Positions 49,224 through 57,315 of a DNA stretch of 64,000 nucleotides are shown piece after piece (position 1 is the first letter of the stretch; every line of letters begins with the position of its first letter). The translations under genes and the position numbers were made by a program. The notes under the pieces were generated by a model that saw nothing but the letters and a program-made list of their open reading frames with translations, was not told where the DNA came from and made no database searches. The stretch is from Companilactobacillus formosensis (lineage in GTDB: Bacteria > Bacillota > Bacilli > Lactobacillales > Lactobacillaceae): assembly GCF_005405305.1 (NCBI RefSeq), contig NZ_BJDU01000004.1, positions 183,840 through 247,839 on the forward strand, in the 5' to 3' direction.

Positions 49224-50006
49224 TTATTTTTTAGTGATGTCTTCACCGAAGTACTTAATAGAAAGCTTCTTCAAAGTTCCATCTTTTTGAAGTTCTTTAG
49301 TAGCTTTAGTTACATCTTTACTTAATTTAGTTGACTTCTTGTTGAAGATTGGAGCAATTTTTGAAGATTTAAGTTTGCTTTCTGGAACGGTGATGTACTT
49401 AAGGTCAGTGTTCTTGTGATCTTTCTTCCATGTTAAGAAGGCTTCCTTAGAATTGAAGGCACCCTTTACACGTCCTTGATCAATCATTGACATTGAAGTT
49501 TGGAAATCACTTGAAGGAACTATATCAGCACCGAATTTCTTAGCGTTATTGTAGTTATCTGTACCAGTACCGGCAGCAATCTTTTGACCTTTGATGTCGT
49601 CAACGGAATTGATTCCTGATCCGTCTTTAGTGATAACAACAGATTTTGAGTAAACGTAAGGTGTTGAGAAGAGATATTGTTTCTTACGTGAAGCATTTTC
49701 AGCCACATTGTTGATAACAACATCGAAAGTATTAGAATTCAAACCAGCAATCAATGAATCCCATTTTGTTGGAACGAACTTAGCTTTGAGACCGAGCTTT
49801 TTGGCAACAGCTTTACCGTAATCAACTTCAAATCCTTTAAGCTTACCATTTTCACGGTATGAATAAGGAGCATAAGTTCCTTCCAAACCGATTGTTAGTG
49901 TACCTTTAGTCTTAGTATCACTAGCATCCTTGTTACTTGAGCAACCTGTCAAAACCAAGATTAAGGCGACAAGTGTAGTTAATATTAAAGCAATGCGCTT
50001 TTTCAT
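49224..50006 (-). CDS. Amino-acid ABC transporter substrate-binding lipoprotein
   Basis: 260 residues. A lipoprotein signal ends in the lipobox LVLTGC with the modified Cys at 22. The mature part is a type II solute-binding domain (LTIGLEGTYAPYSYRENGKLKGFEVDYG). Residues fit the TcyA/FliY-type cystine-binding group, and the neighbouring cysK supports this, but glutamine-type substrates cannot be excluded. It lies 80 bases after cysK with no clear terminator between, so it may be read from the same mRNA. Confidence 0.88.
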   Translation of the reverse strand: MKKRIALILTTLVALILVLTGCSSNKDASDTKTKGTLTIGLEGTYAPYSYRENGKLKGFEVDYGKAVAKKLGLKAKFVPTKWDSLIAGLNSNTFDVVINNVAENASRKKQYLFSTPYVYSKSVVITKDGSGINSVDDIKGQKIAAGTGTDNYNNAKKFGADIVPSSDFQTSMSMIDQGRVKGAFNSKEAFLTWKKDHKNTDLKYITVPESKLKSSKIAPIFNKKSTKLSKDVTKATKELQKDGTLKKLSIKYFGEDITKK

Positions 50007-50086
50007 TTTAAAAAATCCCCCTATATATAGAAAATCATCATTTACTATTCTCGCATAAAATAAAGCCTGTTAAAAAGATTATGACT

Positions 50087-51010
50087 CTAAAACTTAAATA
50101 AATCAGTTGAAAGGTATCTTTCACCATTATCTGGGGCAACTGTGACAACTGTTTTGCCTTTGCCGAGTTTCTTAGCAATTTCAATAGCGCCAAAAATGTT
50201 AGCACCGGCAGAGATACCTGGTAAAAATCCTTCCTTGTGACTTACTTCTTGAGCCATCTTGATAGCTTGATCACTAGTTACTTCAACGATATCTGAATAT
50301 GAATTTTTATCCAAAGTGTCAGGAATGAATCCGGCACTGATACCTTGAATCTTGTGAGCACCAGTTTTTCCTTCTTTTAATAGAGGGGATTCAGCGGCTT
50401 CTAGAGCGTAAACTTTCACATCAGGGTATGCCTTAGTCAAAGCATGGCTAACACCTGAGAGGGTACCACCAGTACCAACACCAGCAACAAAGCCATCAAC
50501 TGGAGTATCACCAAAAGCTTCGACGATTTCTTTTCCGGTAGTAGCTTCATGGATAGCTGGATTAGCAGGATTTTGGAATTGCATTGGCATGAAGTAACCA
50601 TTTTCGTTAGCTAAATCAGTAGCTTTCTTGATGGCACCGCCCATACCTTCTGAACCAGGTGTTAAGATCAATTCAGTACCATAGCCTTGCATCAATTTAC
50701 GACGTTCGATACTCATAGTTTCTGGCATAGTAATGATCAAATGATAACCTTTAGCAGCAGCAACGAGTGACAAGCCGATTCCAGTATTACCCGAAGTAGG
50801 TTCAACTAAGGTGTCACCAGGTTTGATCTTGCCGGCTTTTTCAGCAGCTTCAATCATTGACAAAGCAATTCTATCTTTGATTGAGCTACCAGGATTGAAG
50901 AATTCTAACTTAACATAAACATCAGCAGCGTCTTCCGGTACGACTTTGTTGAGCTTTACGATTGGTGTGTTTCCAATAAGTTCAGTAATATTTTGTGCAA
51001 TTTTTGTCAT
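50087..51010 (-). CDS. cysK: Cysteine synthase (O-acetylserine sulfhydrylase)
   Basis: 307 residues. The PLP Lys is in [12 protein letters not shown], and [10 protein letters not shown] and [13 protein letters not shown] bind the substrate and phosphate. It makes cysteine from O-acetylserine and sulfide. It lies 13 bases after the metA-type acyltransferase gene behind AAGGAG, so the two form one unit controlled by the Cys leader upstream. Confidence 0.95.
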   Translation of the reverse strand: MTKIAQNITELIGNTPIVKLNKVVPEDAADVYVKLEFFNPGSSIKDRIALSMIEAAEKAGKIKPGDTLVEPTSGNTGIGLSLVAAAKGYHLIITMPETMSIERRKLMQGYGTELILTPGSEGMGGAIKKATDLANENGYFMPMQFQNPANPAIHEATTGKEIVEAFGDTPVDGFVAGVGTGGTLSGVSHALTKAYPDVKVYALEAAESPLLKEGKTGAHKIQGISAGFIPDTLDKNSYSDIVEVTSDQAIKMAQEVSHKEGFLPGISAGANIFGAIEIAKKLGKGKTVVTVAPDNGERYLSTDLFKF

Positions 51011-51023
51011 AATAAATTTCTCC

Positions 51024-51818
51024 TTAGCAAGTAGTTAATTTATGTTCTTTGACTGTTTGTAGCCAATTGTTATAAAAGTTCTGTTGAGTTTGTCTCCAAG
51101 AAAATACTGGTTGGTGATCTAATGGTGAATAATAACCAGTAGCAGGCAGCGGATGTTTGATCTTGGGACTTTTTTGTTCACGTTTTAATTCATCATCTAG
51201 ACCATCTTTTTGATATTCTAAATGTGAAAAAATAAATGTTTGATGCTTTTTAATTGATTCAACCAAAGTCAATAAGCCATTTTCACTGACGGCATCAATC
51301 ATTAAATCAGGATTTTCCATCAGTTGTTGGTGATCCATCTCAGCGTTGCGAGCATGTGGTGCTGGGAAATTATCACCAATGTTATTGAGCAGTGGGGTGT
51401 CAATTAAGATTTGATTTTGGAAAACTCCAAAGGTTTTATGCGGTAAAACTTTTTTATCAATATCGTATAGTCTATTCAAGGCGGCCATGGCGCCCCAACA
51501 GACATAGAGTTGGGGAATATTTAATTGATCGAGCAAATCGATTAGATCATTGATTTCATCAAAGTACGAAACTTGAGGAAAATCCAATTTCTCAACTGGA
51601 CTACCAGTAATGATAAAACCGTCTAGATTTTTGATCTCATCTAAATCTAATGGTTGCATATTGTCAGTGATTCTTGGATCAAGCTGACGATCAACGTAAC
51701 GTGTCGCCGAGTAATAAAATTTTGTTTCAACTTTATCACCTAGAGCTATTTGAAAATTACGCATGGTTTCAAGTTTGTTCTGCATTAAATTAAGAATTCC
51801 AATTTTGATAGGTTCCAC
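51024..51818 (-). CDS. MetA-family acyltransferase, probable serine O-acetyltransferase
   Basis: 264 residues of the homoserine trans-succinylase (MetA) family. The catalytic Cys lies in [15 protein letters not shown] and the His/Glu pair in FIFSHLEYQ. Despite the family name, a lactobacillus (L. casei) member lying upstream of cysK is reported to acetylate serine, which would supply CysK with its substrate. The context here is the same, and the Cys-codon leader argues for cysteine rather than methionine synthesis. It lacks about 40 residues compared with E. coli MetA. The start is GTG 51818, six bases after AAGGAG. Confidence 0.82.
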   Translation of the reverse strand: MEPIKIGILNLMQNKLETMRNFQIALGDKVETKFYYSATRYVDRQLDPRITDNMQPLDLDEIKNLDGFIITGSPVEKLDFPQVSYFDEINDLIDLLDQLNIPQLYVCWGAMAALNRLYDIDKKVLPHKTFGVFQNQILIDTPLLNNIGDNFPAPHARNAEMDHQQLMENPDLMIDAVSENGLLTLVESIKKHQTFIFSHLEYQKDGLDDELKREQKSPKIKHPLPATGYYSPLDHQPVFSWRQTQQNFYNNWLQTVKEHKLTTC

Positions 51819-51840
51819 AAGTAACTCCTTCCTAAGTAGA

Positions 51841-51880
51841 AAAACAAAAAAGCGAAGCCGACTAATGTCAACTTCGCTTG
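51841..51880 (-). terminator. Attenuator terminator in the metA-cysK leader
   Basis: On the minus strand AAGCGAAG, a 14-base loop and CTTCGCTT are followed by TTTTTTG. It lies between the Cys-rich leader peptide and the acyltransferase gene, so transcription must pass it to express the operon. Confidence 0.8.
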
Positions 51881-51908
51881 ATAGTTTTTAGTTTGCACTA
51901 CTTGATTA

Positions 51909-52007
51909 TCAATTGAGTGGTATTAGACATGCTGAAAAAGTATAGTAATGTTCGTTCATTACTACACAACAACATGATTCAACTTGTTTTTGATTAAAAT
52001 TCAACAT
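51909..52007 (-). CDS. Cysteine-rich leader peptide
   Basis: 32 residues. AGGAGGAA lies nine bases before the ATG. The peptide begins MLNFNQKQVESCCCVV, so codons 12-14 are three consecutive Cys codons (TGT at 51974-51966), and codon 27 is another Cys. A small hairpin, AGTAATG/CATTACT, starts within a few bases of the Cys run, and a terminator follows the stop codon. This is the layout of ribosome-mediated attenuation, as in amino-acid biosynthesis leaders: slow translation of the Cys codons would signal cysteine shortage. No T-box motif is present. The precise antiterminator is not evident by eye. Confidence 0.8.
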   Translation of the reverse strand: MLNFNQKQVESCCCVVMNEHYYTFSACLIPLN

Positions 52008-52038
52008 GTCTAATTCCTCCTGCAATTAAGATGACTCA

Positions 52039-52067
52039 AATTTACAATTAAAAAATTGATAAGTCAA
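52039..52067 (-). promoter_or_regulatory. Promoter of the cysteine operon
   Basis: On the minus strand TTGACT (52067-52062), a 17-bp spacer and TAAATT (52044-52039). It sits just past the stop of the upstream membrane gene and about 30 bases before the leader peptide start. Confidence 0.7.
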
Positions 52068-52070
52068 GGA

Positions 52071-52532
52071 TTATTTCTTTTTCTCTGAGTAAATTGAAAG
52101 TGATTCGAATTCAAGATAGGATGCTAAAGTGAGTGATACGACTAGGATTAAGACTAGCCAACCAAGTGTCCGACCAAGGATCAAAGTTAATGGTAAAAAT
52201 GTTGCCACCAAATAAATACTGATGACTGATAAACAAAAATCAACGGCTAAATTAGCACCAATAACTAATTTACTTCTTTCCAAAATGAAGAAGAAAAGCA
52301 ATTCTTTTAAAATTTTGCGAGTTGAACTGCGATACATGATCAAAACGGGACGCTGAGCGATAACTTTGACCGCAAACATACCAAAGGCACCAACGATTCC
52401 ACCGACGACGATTCTCCAAGTCAAAGCATGTAAAACTAATGAATTATAAGAAACGCCAATAATCGACAAACAAAGAATGTAAGGGATTATAAAGAAGAAT
52501 AAGTAGATTACCGCAATTTTTTTATTAGACAT
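52071..52532 (-). CDS. Hypothetical membrane protein
   Basis: 153 residues with four hydrophobic segments (about 7-28, 36-58, 92-118, 120-140) and a Lys-rich C-terminus. I recognise no family. GGGAG lies nine bases before ATG 52532, and a longer frame lacks a ribosome site. It is transcribed divergently from the CNNM/CBS gene. Its stop is four bases from the cysteine promoter, so read-through into that operon is possible. Confidence 0.65.
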   Translation of the reverse strand: MSNKKIAVIYLFFFIIPYILCLSIIGVSYNSLVLHALTWRIVVGGIVGAFGMFAVKVIAQRPVLIMYRSSTRKILKELLFFFILERSKLVIGANLAVDFCLSVISIYLVATFLPLTLILGRTLGWLVLILVVSLTLASYLEFESLSIYSEKKK

Positions 52533-52661
52533 TTTAGAAAACTCCCTATATACTGATAGTCCTATTTTATCATTAAAAAGGATTATTGTTGAATACAATA
52601 ACACCTGTTATAATTGTTTTGTTTATATTTAAGTTTACATATGAAAGAGAGTGCGAATTAA

Positions 52662-54017
52662 ATGAGTGGTGACTCTTCTGGAGCGTCGCTTTCTGGGCAG
52701 CTGATTTTAATAATTGTTTTGACGTTATTAAATGCTTTTTTTGCAGCAGGCGAGATGGCGATTGTATCCGTGAATAAAACGTCCGTTGAGGGAAAAGTAA
52801 AAGATGGCAGTAAAAAGGCCAAGAAAATTTTACATATGATCAATGAACCGAATAAATTTTTGTCGACAATTCAAGTGGCAATCACTTTAGCTGGGTTCTT
52901 ATCATCAGCTAGTGCAGCAACGACTTTGAGTGCCAGAATGGAAGTCTTGATTGGAGATTTTCCTGGAAGTAAAGAGATTTCTGTTATCGTTATAACGGTA
53001 ATTTTGTCCTTTATTACTTTAGTTTTAGGAGAATTGTATCCTAAACGTATAGCGCTACAACGACCATATCAAGTAGCCAGTTTTACCCAACCAATGATTA
53101 GCTTTTTCGGTTTGATTTTGAAACCTTTTGTTTGGCTATTGGAAGCAACAATTAATCTACTGCTTAAAATTACACCAATTGATTTTGATCAAGCAGATGA
53201 ACCTATTACAAGAAATGAAATGATTGCAACTTTAAGAAAATCTCGTAATAGTGGAACGATTAATTCTGATGAATATCAAATGTTACAAGGAATCATTCGT
53301 TTTGGGGATAAGACAGCTCGAGAAATCATGGTACCAAGAACGGATACTTTTATGATTGATATCAATGATCCCGTCAGTGAAAATATCGATGCGATTTTGA
53401 ATCAACCTTATTCTCGAATTCCAGTTTACGGTGGAGATAAGGATAATATCATTGGGATTATTCATATCAAAGACTTATTGAAAAAGTCTCGTGAAGTTGG
53501 CTTTGAAAAAATCAATTTGAAATCAATCATGACAGAGCCTTTGTTCGTTCCTGAAGCTACTAATATTGATACCTTGTTGTTGAAGATGCGTAGTACGCAG
53601 ACACAAATTTCAATGGTTGTTGATGAATATGGTGGTATCGTTGGTTTAGCAACAATTGAGGATATTTTGGAAGAAATCGTTGGGGAAATCGATGATGAAT
53701 ACGATCCTGTAACTAAGAATTTCCAAAGATTGGGTGCCAATAAGTTTTCTGTCGTTGGTTTAATGACGGTGGAAGACTTTGATGAACTTTTTGAAGAAGA
53801 AATTCAAGTTGACGATGTCGATACGATTGCTGGATATCTAATCATGCAAATCGGTGAGATTCCTGATGCAAAACATCCTAAGTCATATACTTTGGATGAC
53901 GGTGTAACTATTACATCTGGAGAATTGAATGGTTCACGAATTGAAAATGTTATCGTGACGGTTCCAGATGATAAAATAAAGAATGTAACTACTAATATGT
54001 ATAAAGAGAAATACTAG
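52662..54017 (+). CDS. HlyC/CorC (CNNM) family membrane protein with CBS domains
   Basis: 451 residues: a DUF21 membrane domain (about 10-190; FFAAGEMAIVSVNKT, LVLGELYPKRIALQ), two CBS domains (about 215-335) and a C-terminal CorC_HlyC domain (345-440). The family is linked to Mg2+/Co2+ efflux or divalent-metal homeostasis. AAAGAGAG precedes the ATG. A terminator follows. Confidence 0.9.
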   Translation: MSGDSSGASLSGQLILIIVLTLLNAFFAAGEMAIVSVNKTSVEGKVKDGSKKAKKILHMINEPNKFLSTIQVAITLAGFLSSASAATTLSARMEVLIGDFPGSKEISVIVITVILSFITLVLGELYPKRIALQRPYQVASFTQPMISFFGLILKPFVWLLEATINLLLKITPIDFDQADEPITRNEMIATLRKSRNSGTINSDEYQMLQGIIRFGDKTAREIMVPRTDTFMIDINDPVSENIDAILNQPYSRIPVYGGDKDNIIGIIHIKDLLKKSREVGFEKINLKSIMTEPLFVPEATNIDTLLLKMRSTQTQISMVVDEYGGIVGLATIEDILEEIVGEIDDEYDPVTKNFQRLGANKFSVVGLMTVEDFDELFEEEIQVDDVDTIAGYLIMQIGEIPDAKHPKSYTLDDGVTITSGELNGSRIENVIVTVPDDKIKNVTTNMYKEKY

Positions 54018-54034
54018 TGTATTTCTTTTTTTTC
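54002..54034 (+). terminator. Terminator after the CNNM/CBS gene
   Basis: AGAAATAC and GTATTTCT flank TAGT and are followed by seven T residues. The hairpin starts inside the last codons. Confidence 0.8.
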
Positions 54035-54100
54035 GAGGAAAATTATGTTGTAAATAAATTACTGATTTATCCAATTTATGAATTTATATATAGGAAGGAA

Positions 54101-54130
54101 ATGCGTAGAAATTTGTTTTTACGCTCTTAA
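54101..54130 (+). CDS. 9-codon mini-ORF ahead of prfC
   Basis: It reads MRRNLFLRS and stops three bases before the prfC ATG. AGGAAGGAA lies directly ahead of this ATG, whereas prfC itself has no recognisable ribosome site. GCGTA and TACGC, within the mini-ORF, form a short stem. This suggests prfC translation depends on ribosomes that finish the mini-ORF. Confidence 0.5.
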   Translation: MRRNLFLRS

Positions 54131-54133
54131 AAA

Positions 54134-55711
54134 ATGGATCAAAAACAATTAGAACAAGAAGTAAATAAACGTAGAACTTTCGCTATCATCTCTCACCCGG
54201 ATGCTGGTAAGACTACTATTACTGAACAAATGTTGTACTTTGGTGGAGTTATTCGTTCTGCCGGTACTGTTAAAGCTAAAAAATCTGGACAATTTGCTAC
54301 TAGTGACTGGATGGAAATCGAAAAGAAACGTGGGATTTCTGTTACAAGTTCTGTTATGCAATTCCACTATCGTGACAAGGATATCAATATCTTGGATACT
54401 CCAGGACACGAAGATTTCTCTGAAGATACTTATCGTACTTTGATGGCGGTCGATGCGGCAGTCATGGTTATCGATTCTGCAAAAGGTATCGAACCTCAAA
54501 CTAAGAAACTATTCAAAGTTGTTAAAAAACGTGGAATTCCTATCTTCACTTTCATGAATAAGTTGGATCGTGATGGACGTGATCCACTAGATTTGATTGC
54601 TGAACTTGAAGAATTGCTAAATATCGAAGGCTGTGCAATGAATTGGCCAATTGGTATGGGTAAGGAATTAAAAGGCTTGATCGATATTCGCAACAATCGC
54701 TTGGAACTTTATCGAAAAGATGGCGATGATCGTTTCTTACCAATGAATGATGAGGGACAATTAGTCGAACACAATCCAATCGAAGAAGAGGGCGTTTACG
54801 AACAAGCTCAAGGTGAAGTTGACTTAATTAAGGAAGCCGGAAATCAATTTGATCTTGAAAAGATTCAAGCCGGTAATCAAACTCCAGTCTTCTTTGGTTC
54901 TGCTTTGACAAACTTTGGTGTCGAAACTTTCTTGAATACATTCTTGGATTTGGCTCCAGCTCCTGCTGAACACAAAGAACAAAACAGTGAAGAAGTCGTT
55001 AAACCTGATGATCCTGAATTTTCTGGTTTTGTCTTCAAGATTCAAGCTAATATGAACCCTAATCACCGTGATAGAATTGCTTTCGTCAGAATTTGTTCTG
55101 GTGAGTTCGTTAGAGGTATGGATGTTAAATTACAAAGAACTGGGAAAGTCATGCGTTTGAACAATGCGACTGAATTCATGTCTGACCAAAGAGAAACAGT
55201 TAAGACGGCTGTTGCTGGTGATATTGTAGGACTTTACGATACAGGTAATTTCCAAATTGGCGATACGATCTATACAGGTAAGAAGTCAGTTCAATTCGAA
55301 GACTTACCACAATTTACTCCAGAAATGTTCATGGAAGTTCAAGCTAAGAACGTTATGAAACAAAAATCATTCCATAAAGGTATGCAACAACTAGTCCAAG
55401 AAGGTGCCGTTCAATTGTATAAGAAATATACGACTAACGACTATATCTTAGGTGCTGTTGGTCAACTACAATTTGAAGTCTTCCAATTCAGAATGAAGAA
55501 TGAATATAATTGTGATGTAGTTATGAAACCAATTGGTTCAAGAATTGCTCGTTGGATCGATCCAGAACAATTAGATCCGGCTATGTCTTCAACTAGAAAT
55601 ATGCTCGTTAAGGATTTGGATGATAAACCATTATTCTTATTTGAAAATAAATTTGCGGAAAACTGGTTTGCTAACAAATATCCAGATGTTAAGTTAAGTT
55701 CAAAATTATAG
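54134..55711 (+). CDS. prfC: Peptide chain release factor 3
   Basis: 525 residues. GTPase motifs: G1 in [10 protein letters not shown]3 in DTPGHEDF and G4 in NKLDRDGR, followed by RF3-specific domains. It recycles RF1/RF2 from ribosomes after termination and depends on GTP. The N-terminus fits the family start, so ATG 54134 is right although no Shine-Dalgarno lies in place. Only the mini-ORF at 54101 has one. Confidence 0.95.
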   Translation: MDQKQLEQEVNKRRTFAIISHPDAGKTTITEQMLYFGGVIRSAGTVKAKKSGQFATSDWMEIEKKRGISVTSSVMQFHYRDKDINILDTPGHEDFSEDTYRTLMAVDAAVMVIDSAKGIEPQTKKLFKVVKKRGIPIFTFMNKLDRDGRDPLDLIAELEELLNIEGCAMNWPIGMGKELKGLIDIRNNRLELYRKDGDDRFLPMNDEGQLVEHNPIEEEGVYEQAQGEVDLIKEAGNQFDLEKIQAGNQTPVFFGSALTNFGVETFLNTFLDLAPAPAEHKEQNSEEVVKPDDPEFSGFVFKIQANMNPNHRDRIAFVRICSGEFVRGMDVKLQRTGKVMRLNNATEFMSDQRETVKTAVAGDIVGLYDTGNFQIGDTIYTGKKSVQFEDLPQFTPEMFMEVQAKNVMKQKSFHKGMQQLVQEGAVQLYKKYTTNDYILGAVGQLQFEVFQFRMKNEYNCDVVMKPIGSRIARWIDPEQLDPAMSSTRNMLVKDLDDKPLFLFENKFAENWFANKYPDVKLSSKL

Positions 55712-55740
55712 GAAATCGCTGAATGGCGGTTTTTTTTATT
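55712..55740 (+). terminator. Weak terminator after prfC
   Basis: A short stem, ATCGC/GGCGGT-type, with a T run of eight. Confidence 0.5.
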
Positions 55741-56119
55741 GTAAAATTTTAATGGTAGTACAAAAATTCACAATAAAGGAGGTTGAGAAAAAGCGCTGCA
55801 TAAAGCTTGAGACTGTAGTGTTTTGAGATTTATTATCTCAAAATTTAAAATAATATAATTCTAACTACCGATTATTTTATCAACGATTATTCGTAATATT
55901 TTTGTAATTATTCGGGGATTTTTAATGATATTTCACAGGCGTTCCTTAATTTAATATAGAAAATCTTTAGATTCTTAAGAAATTCTTAAAGTCAAGTGAC
56001 AAAAAATTACAATTTATTTTCGAATGTTTAATTCTTGTTACAAATCTCGAGTTTTATTGAAAGTGCTTTTTTTAAATAGTAGTCTATAACTAGATTATTT
56101 ATTAAGGGGTAACCAATCT
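55741..56119. other. Long leader region upstream of the GH73 gene
   Basis: About 380 bases without a supported gene. It holds a hairpin TTTTGAGA/TCTCAAAA at 55821-55843 and an orphan AAGGAGG at 55776 with no open frame behind it. A WalR-like box is listed separately. The gene start is set by AAGGGG at 56103. Confidence 0.5.
56025..56041 (+). promoter_or_regulatory. WalR-like box
   Basis: TGTTTA, five bases, TGTTAC: 11 of the 12 positions of the WalR consensus TGTWAH-N5-TGTWAH. WalRK commonly controls wall hydrolases such as the one downstream. One mismatch in AT-rich DNA makes this tentative. Confidence 0.35.
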
Positions 56120-57124
56120 ATGTCTAAGAAAAATCTACTTACAAGTGCTTTAGTACTTGGTACATTAGCTGCAACCGCTACACCTTCAGTAGTGTCAGCT
56201 GCAACGACTGAGGATGCTAGCCAAGCCGCATCACAAGCAGGTACTGAACAAGTTAATAACAAATCAGAAGATAATAAAACTAATATCATTGCCGGATCAA
56301 ACGAAAAGAAAGCTGATACAACTGTTGCTAACTCTGCAACTGTTCAAGCAGCTAGTGAATCCGCAACAAACGCTTCAAGAACTACTGCAATTATTCAAGC
56401 TGCTTCAGGAATCACACAAGCACAACAACAAGCTTTCTTAAATACTGCTGTGCCAATGGCTCAAAAGGCAGCTTCACAATATGGAGTTTATACTTCAGTT
56501 ATGTTAGCTCAAGCTATTCTTGAAAGTGCATGGGGTACTTCAACTTTAGCCACACAAGGTCACAACCTTTTTGGTATTAAGGGTGATTACAATGGTGCTT
56601 ATGTAACAATGCCAACATCAGAATGGAGTGCTTCTCAAGGTTGGTATACAATCAATGCTAACTTCAGAAAGTACCCAAGTTACTATGAATCATTTGCTGA
56701 CAATGGTAACAAGCTTCGTAACGGTGTTTCATGGAATTCAAGTTACTACAGTGGTACTTGGAAAGAAAACACTAGTTCATATAAAGATGCTACTGCTTGG
56801 CTACAAGGTAGATATGCAACGGCTCCAAATTATGCTTCATCATTGAACAACTTGATTCAAACTTACAATTTGACTCAATATGATGGTAATGCTGAAACAA
56901 ACGGTGGTTCACAAACTAACAGCAATACTATTAGTGTAAATAATACTAATGGTAGTTATGTTCCATTGGTAGCTTTCAATAGCGATGGTTCAGCTAAGAA
57001 GATCACTAACCGTGCTTTGGCAAACAACACACCTTGGTATACTGACCAAACTAAGTCATACAATGGTCACACATACTACCGTGTTGCTACTAACGAATGG
57101 GTCGAAGATTCATACTTAGCTTAA
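56120..57124 (+). CDS. Secreted N-acetylglucosaminidase (GH73) with SLAP domain
   Basis: 334 residues: signal peptide (ending VVSAA), a low-complexity linker (30-95), a GH73 domain (about 105-255) with catalytic Glu in AQAILESAWGTS and HNLFGIKGDY, and a C-terminal SLAP-type wall-binding module ending YYRVATNEWV. It cleaves the GlcNAc-MurNAc bond of peptidoglycan and is needed for cell separation in relatives. The start has AAGGGG upstream. A terminator follows. Confidence 0.9.
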   Translation: MSKKNLLTSALVLGTLAATATPSVVSAATTEDASQAASQAGTEQVNNKSEDNKTNIIAGSNEKKADTTVANSATVQAASESATNASRTTAIIQAASGITQAQQQAFLNTAVPMAQKAASQYGVYTSVMLAQAILESAWGTSTLATQGHNLFGIKGDYNGAYVTMPTSEWSASQGWYTINANFRKYPSYYESFADNGNKLRNGVSWNSSYYSGTWKENTSSYKDATAWLQGRYATAPNYASSLNNLIQTYNLTQYDGNAETNGGSQTNSNTISVNNTNGSYVPLVAFNSDGSAKKITNRALANNTPWYTDQTKSYNGHTYYRVATNEWVEDSYLA

Positions 57125-57140
57125 TTTTAATTTGATTTTT

Positions 57141-57179
57141 ATTTAGGACATTCCTTCAATTAGGGATGTCTTTTTTTGA
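57141..57179 (+). terminator. Terminator after the GH73 gene
   Basis: GGACAT(T)CC and GG(G)ATGTC flank TTCAATTA and are followed by seven T residues. Confidence 0.85.
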
Positions 57180-57315
57180 TATCAAATTATTAATATATTT
57201 TATAATAAATTATGGATATTAATTGACAAGGCTTACATGTATAATAAATATAAATAATATTGGGATTATTTTAAATAAAAACGTGATTCTTAAATAGGAG
57301 AAGGGGGAATTGCGT

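Noticed and set aside
55996..56011. A second WalR-like box in reverse orientation (TGTAAT and TGTCAC).
   Set aside because: The half-sites are four bases apart rather than five and one has a mismatch.
57222..57245. TTGACA followed by TATAAT upstream of the lectin-like gene.
   Set aside because: The spacer is only 11 bp, too short for a normal promoter, and no better -10 box at 17 bp is convincing.
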